10,870 bases of DNA from Prevotellaceae bacterium. Lineage in GTDB: Bacteria > Bacteroidota > Bacteroidia > Bacteroidales > Paludibacteraceae. The stretch is from positions 1 to 10,870 of the forward strand of contig JAITNR010000107.1 of assembly GCA_031290375.1 (NCBI GenBank), written 5' to 3'. Made by a program: the position numbers and the translations under genes. Positions 1 through 5,449 of this stretch are shown here, piece by piece. Under the pieces are notes generated by a model that saw nothing but the letters and a program-made list of their open reading frames with translations, made no database searches and was not told the origin of the DNA. How positions within the stretch are numbered: position 1 is the first letter of the stretch; each line of letters begins with the position of its first letter.

Positions 1-75
1 GCAATCCTCATCGCTTTGAAAGCGTTTATAAAATTCTATTGAATTCACTCCTGTAAATTTTTCTCTTGTTTTCAC
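1..75 (-). CDS. Transposase N-terminus, IS1595-like (partial, runs off the left edge)
   Basis: Reading the minus strand from a GTG at 75 gives 25 open codons to the window edge. They include NSIEFYKRFQSDEDC, which resembles the N-termini I recall for IS1595-family transposases (a short 'F..F.tdEdC' stretch before a zinc-ribbon and DDE-type catalytic domain). A second in-frame GTG at 48 is equally possible. A TACCTTTG box at 87-80 puts the transcript start close to 75, so the codon-48 start would leave a leader of some 25 bases, whereas a start at 75 would be nearly leaderless. No catalytic residue is visible, so the family call rests on a short N-terminal resemblance only. Confidence 0.5.
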   Translation of the reverse strand, partial: MKTREKFTGVNSIEFYKRFQSDEDC

Positions 76-79
76 GCTA

Positions 80-87
80 CAAAGGTA
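80..87 (-). promoter_or_regulatory. Bacteroidetes-type -7 box for the transposase-like gene
   Basis: The minus strand reads TACCTTTG, matching TAnnTTTG exactly. A TTTA followed by G lies 18 bases upstream and is close to the usual TTTG -33 element. The box sits just before the GTG at 75. Confidence 0.5.
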
Positions 88-151
88 GCATTTTTTGGGG
101 CGACCTAAACGCTTATACCAATTTAAAATTAGTTGATTTTTTATTAAAGGG

Positions 152-159
152 CAAAGATA
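152..159 (-). promoter_or_regulatory. Second leftward TAnnTTTG box
   Basis: The minus strand reads TATCTTTG, an exact match to the Bacteroidetes -7 consensus. It points the same way as the transposase-like gene and lies about 75 bases upstream of the nearer box. No convincing -33 element is seen, so it may be a chance match or a second promoter reading into the insertion sequence. Confidence 0.3.
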
Positions 160-182
160 CGTTTGTCTTGCCAAAATGCCTT

Positions 183-200
183 GACATTTTATAAAATGTC
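183..200. repeat. Perfect 18-bp palindrome with a second partial copy
   Basis: GACATTTTATAAAATGTC reads identically on both strands. A related sequence, ATTTTGTAAAATGT, follows at 209-222, so TTTTRTAAAATGT occurs twice 23 bases apart. Paired dyads like this often are repressor operators, but no regulator gene is adjacent, so the role is unknown. Confidence 0.6.
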
Positions 201-250
201 CTAAAATAATTTTGTAAAATGTATAATAATAGTCAGTTATGAATTAGATA

Positions 251-368
251 TCAATAGAAAAAATAAACAAAAACGCAAAAATTCCCGGTAGGAAATTAAC
301 AAAATAAAACCAATGGAAGTGAAACCTCGTAGAGGTTTTGGTTGGTTTGGGTTATCTTTTTCTATTGA
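251..368. repeat. Inverted-repeat element with nested hairpins
   Basis: A perfect 12-bp inverted repeat, TCAATAGAAAAA at 251-262 and TTTTTCTATTGA at 357-368, bounds this 118-base piece. Inside are TTCC/GGAA arms around CGGTA (282-294), AAACCAA/TTGGTTT at 307-313 and 342-348, and AAACCTC/GAGGTTT around GTA (322-338). Just outside, GCTCTACGGGC (377-387) forms another small stem. Short palindromes with a GTAG or CTAC centre are familiar to me from repeats between genes in Bacteroidetes genomes. It could be a MITE-like element or a dispersed structured repeat; nothing coding is inside. Confidence 0.55.
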
Positions 369-409
369 CTATGAATGCTCTACGGGCAAAAGTAGAACGA
401 AAAAAAAAG

Positions 410-498
410 TATTCGGTCGTTAGTCATTGGTATTCAGTCGCTGCTCGTATTAACCATTAACCATTAACCATTTATCATTAACCGTTATTCATTATTGA
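410..498. repeat. Degenerate array of 7-base repeats
   Basis: From 450 the sequence is a run of heptamers: TTAACCA three times in a row, then TTTATCA, TTAACCG, TTATTCA and TTATTGA. The 7-base period can be followed leftwards with weaker copies such as TATTCGG (410), TCGTTAG (417), TCATTGG (424) and TATTCAG (431). No reading frame is maintained, so it is a non-coding tandem array. A cleaner array of the same unit length ends yigZ. Confidence 0.7.
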
Positions 499-536
499 TA
501 TTTTAGCTAAAGCCTTTTGTTTTTTTCTTTTCTCTT

Positions 537-556
537 CCTCCATCCAAAGATGGAGG
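537..556. repeat. 8-bp hairpin
   Basis: CCTCCATC and GATGGAGG form a perfect 8-bp stem around a CAAA loop. It lacks an immediate T-run on either strand (pyrimidine-rich before it, CAATTCAATT after it), so it is not a standard intrinsic terminator. It may be another dispersed palindromic repeat. Confidence 0.5.
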
Positions 557-600
557 CAATTCAATTGGATATTCATTTTTTATTTTTCAATTTCTTTTGC

Positions 601-654
601 CCCTAAATCCCATAAAGGTGACTTTTTCTGCTGTGCCAAACTTACCCTTTAGGG
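601..654. repeat. CCCTAAA/TTTAGGG inverted repeat
   Basis: CCCTAAA at 601-607 pairs with TTTAGGG at 648-654, with an alternative inner pairing TAAAGG (613-618) and CCTTTA (646-651). I recall similar 'CCCTAAA ... AAAGGG ... CCCTTTAGGG' repeats between genes in Bacteroidetes. It lies just upstream of the promoter for the DUF1599 gene, but a regulatory role is not shown. Confidence 0.45.
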
Positions 655-706
655 CAGGGCTGTTAATTGTTCATTAAATTTGTGCTTGTGTATGCAAAAA
701 AAATTG

Positions 707-714
707 TACCTTTG
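707..714 (+). promoter_or_regulatory. Promoter -7 box for the tpiA-containing gene block
   Basis: TACCTTTG matches the Bacteroidetes -7 consensus TAnnTTTG. Possible -33 elements are TTTG at 679-682 (24-base gap) or CTTG at 685-688 (18-base gap). Transcription would start near 720, giving a leader of about 60 bases before the ATG at 783. This is the only good + strand promoter I see before the eight-gene block. Confidence 0.6.
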
Positions 715-782
715 TGTTTTGAAAAAATTGTTGACCGATAACAAAAACTTATGACTTATTACTTTATATCTTAACCGAAAAT

Positions 783-1331
783 ATGACAACAGAACAGCAA
801 TTTGACCATTCCATAACTGTTTGCCGAGAGGTTTTTGTAAAAAAACTTGCCGATTACGGCGCGGCGTGGCGAATTATGCGGCAGGAATCTGTTACAGATC
901 AGATTTTTATCAAGGCAAGCCGTATCCGCAACATCGAACAAAAGGGGATAAGAAAGATTGATGAAGATATTTTTTCGGAATTGACAGGTATAGTTAACTA
1001 TTCGATTATCGGCTTGGTACAGATAGAATTGGGCTTTTCCCAAATTGTCAATACAGATACGCAGGAAGCTCTGGACAGATACGATTTTTATGTCGAAAAT
1101 GCAAAAAATTTGATGCTGGCAAAAAATCACGACTACAACGAGGCTTGGCGACTGATGAGAGTTCAATCCTTCACCGATTTAATTCTTCAAAAAATCAACC
1201 GAACCAAAACAATCGAAAATCATAACGGCGCAACCTGTGCCTCTGAGGGCATTGATGCAAATTATTATGACATAATGAATTATGCAATATTTTACATGAT
1301 TAAATATTCGGAAATTACGGACAAAAAATAA
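783..1331 (+). CDS. DUF1599 (Nmad1-type) protein with two tandem domain copies
   Basis: This 182-residue soluble protein carries the same domain twice. Residues 13-84 and 105-178 align: DYGAAWRIMR at 24-33 matches DYNEAWRLMR at 117-126, each followed by a TD(Q/L)I..K..R....E helix and ending with a VNYSI or MNYAI segment (71-75, 166-170). This is the arrangement I know for DUF1599 proteins of Bacteroidetes. The family has been linked by comparative genomics to nucleotide or DNA-base modification, but no reaction has been demonstrated to my knowledge. No signal peptide or membrane segment is present. It is the first gene after the promoter at 707 and lies 43 bases before the DoxX-like gene, a pairing typical of the phylum. 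The ATG start gives a full first copy. Family call is confident; function is unknown. Confidence 0.85.
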   Translation: MTTEQQFDHSITVCREVFVKKLADYGAAWRIMRQESVTDQIFIKASRIRNIEQKGIRKIDEDIFSELTGIVNYSIIGLVQIELGFSQIVNTDTQEALDRYDFYVENAKNLMLAKNHDYNEAWRLMRVQSFTDLILQKINRTKTIENHNGATCASEGIDANYYDIMNYAIFYMIKYSEITDKK

Positions 1332-1374
1332 CGCGCTACATCAGCAAATCTAAAAAACAAATAGGAATAAAAAA

Positions 1375-2553
1375 ATGATAGCAACAAAAAATTTAGTAAA
1401 ACAGGAGCAGGCACCTTCGTTCAGGATCATTGGAACTGTATTCAGGGTAATCTTTGGAGCGGTGTTTGTGTTTTCGGGTTTTGTCAAGACGATAGACCCG
1501 CTCGGTACAACCTACAAAATGTCAGATTATCTGCAAGCAATGAACCTGCCGCAGCCATACTGCCTGATTCTCATCTGTAGCATGCTGATGATAGCAGCCG
1601 AATTTACAATCGGGCTGTCGCTGATTTCAGGCATAAAACTAAAATTTTTCTCATGGTGTGCATTAATTTTTATGCTCGTAATGACACCGATAACTCTCTG
1701 GCTTGCAGTGTCAAATCCTGTAAGCGACTGTGGTTGTTTCGGCGATGCGCTTGTTATCGGGAATTGGGCTACTTTTTGGAAGAATATCGGGCTTTTGATA
1801 TTGATAATCGTAATTTTGTACTGCGAAAAATATCACCGTCAATATCTGTCGCCACTGCCGTCATGGCTTGTTGCAGCCTCGTTTTTCGTGTTTTCGGTGT
1901 GCATTTCGCTGTATTGCCTGAAGCACTTGCCATTAATAGATTTTCGTCCCTACAAAATCGGCAACAACATACCCGAATTGATGAAAATACCTGATAACGC
2001 TTCAACTGCAGAATATAGGACAACCTTTACCTATGAAAACAAAAATAACGGGGAACAACATGAGTTTCACAGTCTTAACGATGCCCCCTGGAATGATACG
2101 ATAAACTGGAAATTCATTTCTCAGAATCCCGTTTTGATTAAAAAAGGTTTTGAGCCAAAAATTCACGATTTTGTAATAGAATCTCCCGAATATGGCGACA
2201 TTACCGAAGAGATTTTTGAAGACGAGAATTTTGTTTTCCTTTTTGTGATGTATGACCTGTCGAAAACGAATACGGACAAAATCGAGCATTTGAACGATTT
2301 ATACACTAATTTAAGCAAAAAAGGTATTCACGTATATGCTCTTTCTGCATCGTTAAACAATGAGATTGAGCAATTCAGGCAGGAAAATAATACAGAGTTT
2401 GAGTTTTGCTCTACCGACCCTGTTGCATTAAAAACCATGATTCGTGCAAATCCCGGAGTGGTAGTGCTTAAACAGGGTACTGTGATTGACAAATGGAATG
2501 CCGTCGACACCAAAAAGGCTTTTGCAAAATTTTGCAAAAAAAATAATTTTTAA
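1375..2553 (+). CDS. DoxX/MauE-like membrane protein with thioredoxin-like tail (BT_3928 family)
   Basis: The 392-residue product starts with about five membrane segments (roughly 16-38, 62-85, 89-112, 133-150, 163-185). The first contains the FVFSGFVKTIDPLG stretch typical of DoxX/MauE-type proteins. After the third segment comes DCGCFGD (118-124), whose cysteines 119 and 121 are the family's conserved pair and suggest thiol redox chemistry. The rest (about 200-392) is probably periplasmic and resembles a thioredoxin fold (EDENFVFLFVMYDL, then a helix, then IHVYALSAS and the GVVVLKQGTVIDKW strand pair), but it lacks a CxxC motif. The architecture and the position between a DUF1599 gene and tpiA match the BT_3928 family of Bacteroidetes. 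Substrate and partner are unknown. The C-terminal codons lie in a perfect 20-bp palindrome. Confidence 0.85.
   Translation: MIATKNLVKQEQAPSFRIIGTVFRVIFGAVFVFSGFVKTIDPLGTTYKMSDYLQAMNLPQPYCLILICSMLMIAAEFTIGLSLISGIKLKFFSWCALIFMLVMTPITLWLAVSNPVSDCGCFGDALVIGNWATFWKNIGLLILIIVILYCEKYHRQYLSPLPSWLVAASFFVFSVCISLYCLKHLPLIDFRPYKIGNNIPELMKIPDNASTAEYRTTFTYENKNNGEQHEFHSLNDAPWNDTINWKFISQNPVLIKKGFEPKIHDFVIESPEYGDITEEIFEDENFVFLFVMYDLSKTNTDKIEHLNDLYTNLSKKGIHVYALSASLNNEIEQFRQENNTEFEFCSTDPVALKTMIRANPGVVVLKQGTVIDKWNAVDTKKAFAKFCKKNNF
2520..2539. repeat. 20-bp palindrome in the 3' end of the DoxX-like gene
   Basis: TTTTGCAAAA occurs twice in tandem, making a perfect 20-bp dyad 12 bases before the stop codon. It encodes the end of the KAFAKFCKK segment. 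A second, smaller dyad (AACATT/AATGTT, 2565-2578) lies just after the stop. Either could slow or trim the transcript before tpiA, but neither has a terminator T-run. Confidence 0.5.
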
Positions 2554-2620
2554 TAATAAAGTAGAACATTTCAATGTTGGTAACTCCGAATTGTAAATTG
2601 ACATAACAGAAAATTAAAAA

Positions 2621-3376
2621 ATGAGAAAAAATATTGTAGCAGGCAACTGGAAAATGAATAAAACTCTGCAACAGGGCATTGAGCTTGCGGATGAAATAAA
2701 AAATCTGCTGACAGGGCAAAAACTTCGGTGCGAAGTGGTGATAGCAACGCCCTTTATTCATTTGGCATCGGTGTCAGAGGTAGTAAAAGGCTCTGTTATA
2801 GGGCTTGCAGCAGAAAATTGTGCCGACAGGTTTTCGGGTGCTTTTACGGGCGAAGTTTCCGCAGAGATGATCAAATCAACAGGTGCAACCTATTGTATCA
2901 TAGGACATTCCGAACGCAGAACATATTACGGCGAAAATTTTGAAATTCTCAAAAACAAGGTTCTGCTTGCTCTGGAAAATGACTTGAAACCGATTTTCTG
3001 CATCGGCGAGTATCTCGAAGAGCGGAAAAAAAACATTCAAAATGAAGTTGTCGGCAAGCAACTTGATGGTTCGGTTTTCAATCTTGCTGCCGAAGATTTT
3101 GCAAAAATCATATTGGCATACGAGCCTGTTTGGGCTATTGGCACGGGGCTGACGGCTACTTCCGAGCAGGCGCAGCAGATGCATGCCTTTATCCGTTCAC
3201 TGATTGCCGAAAAGTACGGCAAGGAGATTGCCGAAAATACATCCATTCTCTACGGTGGCTCGTGCAATCCTGCAAATGCAGCAGAATTGTTCTCAAAACC
3301 GGATGTTGATGGCGGTCTAATCGGCGGTGCATCACTTAAAGCAGGTGATTTCAAGACAATAATAGATGCGTTTTAG
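2621..3376 (+). CDS. tpiA: Triosephosphate isomerase
   Basis: This enzyme interconverts dihydroxyacetone phosphate and glyceraldehyde 3-phosphate in glycolysis and gluconeogenesis, as a cytoplasmic dimer. At 251 residues it has the normal length. All hallmarks are present: GNWKMNK at 8-14 with catalytic Lys11, IGHSERR with electrophilic His96, YEPVWAIGTG with catalytic base Glu168, and the phosphate-binding YGGSCNP and DGGLIGGASL loops near the end. The ATG start places GNWK where it is normally found. It follows the DoxX-like gene by 67 bases with no clear promoter of its own, so it is probably co-transcribed. Confidence 0.97.
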   Translation: MRKNIVAGNWKMNKTLQQGIELADEIKNLLTGQKLRCEVVIATPFIHLASVSEVVKGSVIGLAAENCADRFSGAFTGEVSAEMIKSTGATYCIIGHSERRTYYGENFEILKNKVLLALENDLKPIFCIGEYLEERKKNIQNEVVGKQLDGSVFNLAAEDFAKIILAYEPVWAIGTGLTATSEQAQQMHAFIRSLIAEKYGKEIAENTSILYGGSCNPANAAELFSKPDVDGGLIGGASLKAGDFKTIIDAF

Positions 3377-3419
3377 TTTTTCAACAAGTAATTTAAGAAT
3401 TACTGACAAATTAATGTCA

Positions 3420-3848
3420 ATGACTAAAAAGATAACAATAATAAACGGAGCAAACCTCAATCTGCTCGGCAAAAGAGAGCCTGACATATATGGAAAACTC
3501 TCTTTTGAAGACTGTTTTGACAGTTTAAGGAAGCAATTTGGCAATGTCGAATTTGAATATTATCAATCAAATATTGAAGGTGAACTTATTGATTTTATTC
3601 ACAAGGCAGGGCAGGGCAGTAGCGGTATCATTCTCAATGCGGGAGGATATTCGCACACTTCGGTTGCTATTGCCGATGCCATCAAGTCGGTAGATGTGCC
3701 GTGTATCGAGGTTCATATATCCAATCTTTTTGCAAGAGAGGAAATTCGCCACAGTTCGTTGATTTCAGCTTATGCTAAAGGATCGATAATCGGCTTGGGA
3801 CTGGACGGATACAGGCTGGCAGTAGAACATTTTTTAGTTACAGACTGA
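3420..3848 (+). CDS. aroQ: 3-dehydroquinate dehydratase, type II
   Basis: The product dehydrates 3-dehydroquinate to 3-dehydroshikimate, step three of the shikimate pathway to aromatic amino acids. The 142-residue protein has the usual type II length. Visible motifs are INGANLNLLGKREPDIYG (8-25) with catalytic Tyr24, ILNAGGYSHTSVAI with Asn73 and His79, and EVHISN with His99. A frame open back to an ATG at 3366 would overlap the end of tpiA and add a non-family extension, so I prefer ATG 3420; ATG 3414 is only two codons upstream and cannot be excluded. A 7-bp AT-rich hairpin (AGTAATT/AATTACT, 3387-3404) fills the gap after tpiA. The next gene starts three bases after the stop, indicating co-transcription. 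Confidence 0.95.
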   Translation: MTKKITIINGANLNLLGKREPDIYGKLSFEDCFDSLRKQFGNVEFEYYQSNIEGELIDFIHKAGQGSSGIILNAGGYSHTSVAIADAIKSVDVPCIEVHISNLFAREEIRHSSLISAYAKGSIIGLGLDGYRLAVEHFLVTD

Positions 3849-3851
3849 CAA

Positions 3852-4721
3852 ATGAAAAAAATTCTGTTATCAGCGATTATATCGGCGTTTGTGGCAAATA
3901 TGCACGCTCAATTCAACAATCAGCCCGAACACAAAATAGGCATAGTGCTGAGCGGCGGCGGTGCTTTGGGCTTTGCTCATATTGGAGCGTTGCAGGCGCT
4001 GGAGGAACAGGGAATCAGACCTACTATCGTTGCAGGGGCGAGTATGGGTGCTTTGGTGGGTGTGTTCTACGCAAATGGTTATACCCCATCGCAGATTTAT
4101 GAAATAGTTAAGCACGAAAAGTTTGACAATGTACTCAATATTGTTGTCCCAATCATAAAGCATCAAAAACTTGGGCTTTCTTCGCAAAAAAATATATTGA
4201 AAATGCTCAAAAAATATATCAATCACAATTCGTTTGGCTCGTTGAGGTATCCGCTTTATGTGTCTATTACGAATTTGACAACGGGCAAAGTAGAGTATGT
4301 TTCTTCGGGTGAAAATCTTTCTTCGGTTGTGCTTGCCTCAGCCGCAATTCCGGTGGTATTTGAAGCGGTAAAAATAGACGGCAACATATATGTTGATGGT
4401 GGCGTTCTCAACAACTTACCTGCTCAACCTGTTAATGAAAAATGTAAATACTTGATTGGAATTAATGTAAAGCCTGATTATGAATTTAAAAAAGCTAACA
4501 GTTTTTGGGGTATTTTACTGCGTTCGATGCAACTTATAATTTCTGAAAATGCAAAGGAAGGCGAAAATATGTGCGATATTTTGATTAAACCAAAGTCAAA
4601 TCGGAAGTATGATGAGTTCAGTTTTAAGGCTTTTGAGGAAATTTATCAAGATGGATACAACGAAATGAAAAACTATTTGGATGCCAATCCACAAATGGTG
4701 GAAAAACTTACAAAACAGTGA
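3852..4721 (+). CDS. Exported patatin-like phospholipase
   Basis: This 289-residue protein is a predicted serine lipid acyl hydrolase with a Ser-Asp dyad. A Sec signal peptide is visible (residues 1-19, a Lys-Lys then a hydrophobic core, ending MHA before Gln20), so it should act in the periplasm or outside the cell. The mature part holds the oxyanion motif SGGGALGFAHIG (34-45), the nucleophile elbow GASMG with Ser64, and DGG with catalytic Asp182. It has only the patatin domain; many Bacteroidetes relatives are far longer and add a BamA-like barrel, which is absent here. It starts three bases after aroQ and is probably translated from the same message. The natural substrate is unknown, membrane lipid being the usual guess. 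Confidence 0.9.
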   Translation: MKKILLSAIISAFVANMHAQFNNQPEHKIGIVLSGGGALGFAHIGALQALEEQGIRPTIVAGASMGALVGVFYANGYTPSQIYEIVKHEKFDNVLNIVVPIIKHQKLGLSSQKNILKMLKKYINHNSFGSLRYPLYVSITNLTTGKVEYVSSGENLSSVVLASAAIPVVFEAVKIDGNIYVDGGVLNNLPAQPVNEKCKYLIGINVKPDYEFKKANSFWGILLRSMQLIISENAKEGENMCDILIKPKSNRKYDEFSFKAFEEIYQDGYNEMKNYLDANPQMVEKLTKQ

Positions 4722-4792
4722 AAATCTGTAGTCTGCATCATATTTGCCCGTCAAGCCATTTTTAATTAAAAATAATAATAAATAAATAGTGT

Positions 4793-5449
4793 ATGGATAA
4801 AAATCAAATTAGGGAGATTATTGCAAAACGTTGTGCTTTGGAGTTGAAAGACGGCTACGTTGTAAATTTGGGTATAGGTTTGCCCACTATGATACCCGAC
4901 TTTTTGCCGCAAGGGGTAAGTGTTATTCTTCAATCGGAAAACGGTTTGCTTGGACTTGGACCTACTCCACCTGCGGGAGAGGAGAACGAACACCTTATCA
5001 ATGCCGGCGGTGGCTACATTTCGGTAGTGCCGGGAGGCTCTATTTTTGATACTGCTACCTCATTTGGCATTATTCGTGGCGGACACGTTGATGTAACCAT
5101 TCTCGGTGCACTACAGGTAGATCAGGAAGGTAATCTTGCCAACTGGATGATACCCGGAGGAAAAACACCCGGAATGGGTGGTGCAATGGACTTGCTTGTA
5201 GGAGCAAAAAAGGTAATTTTGGCTATGGAGCACACAGCAAAAGGAAATCTTAAAATTATGAAGAAATGCACTTTGCCGCTCACTGCATCGCACGAAGTGG
5301 ATATGATTGTAACAGAGATGGGCGTTATGGAAATCACACCTGACGGCATCGTGCTTAAAGAAATTAATCCCGAATTTACCGTTGAACAGGTGCAGGCACA
5401 AACCGAAGCAACTCTGATTGTGGACGAGGATTTGAAAAATATGTTATAA
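4793..5449 (+). CDS. scoB: 3-oxoacid CoA-transferase, subunit B
   Basis: The product is the catalytic beta subunit of a two-subunit CoA-transferase that moves CoA between an acyl-CoA and a 3-oxoacid such as acetoacetate. The 218-residue length is normal. Motifs include NLGIGLPTMIP (25-35), QSENG with the catalytic Glu49 that forms the glutamyl-CoA intermediate, and the GGAMDLLVGAKK and MIVTEMGVM segments typical of AtoA/ScoB. No alpha subunit gene lies upstream (a patatin gene is there) or downstream, so its partner must be elsewhere, or this is a separate copy. A 71-base gap precedes it, with a one-mismatch promoter-like CATATTTG near 4739. Its stop overlaps the start of the next gene by one base (TAATG), which suggests translational coupling. 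Related subunits serve butyrate or lysine fermentation; which pathway applies cannot be read here. Confidence 0.93.
   Translation: MDKNQIREIIAKRCALELKDGYVVNLGIGLPTMIPDFLPQGVSVILQSENGLLGLGPTPPAGEENEHLINAGGGYISVVPGGSIFDTATSFGIIRGGHVDVTILGALQVDQEGNLANWMIPGGKTPGMGGAMDLLVGAKKVILAMEHTAKGNLKIMKKCTLPLTASHEVDMIVTEMGVMEITPDGIVLKEINPEFTVEQVQAQTEATLIVDEDLKNML

Larger units (their letters stand above)
88..700. other. Gene-free, repeat-rich stretch
   Basis: I see no credible coding region on either strand between the transposase-like start and the promoter before the DUF1599 gene. The stretch is instead packed with separate repeat structures, listed individually: an 18-bp palindrome, a 118-bp inverted-repeat element, a degenerate heptamer array, an 8-bp hairpin and a CCCTAAA/TTTAGGG inverted repeat. 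Such a cluster beside an insertion-sequence end suggests a tolerant landing site for small repeats rather than a decayed gene; this is inference. Confidence 0.7.

Noticed and set aside
410..498. CRISPR-like array
   Set aside because: The units are 7 bases with no spacers, so it is a simple tandem repeat.
1653..2289. Overlapping open frames in other phases inside the DoxX-like gene
   Set aside because: They have no recognisable domains and lie wholly in a well-supported gene; treated as shadows.
3366..3419. Upstream extension of aroQ from ATG 3366
   Set aside because: It overlaps the end of tpiA and adds residues that type II dehydroquinases lack; the family sequence starts right after ATG 3420.
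4735..4746. Promoter-like CATATTTG before scoB
   Set aside because: It misses the first T of TAnnTTTG and no -33 element is clear, so it is not listed as a promoter.
4758..4773. 16-bp palindrome ATTTTTAATTAAAAAT before scoB
   Set aside because: It is made only of A and T in an A+T-rich gap and is expected by chance.
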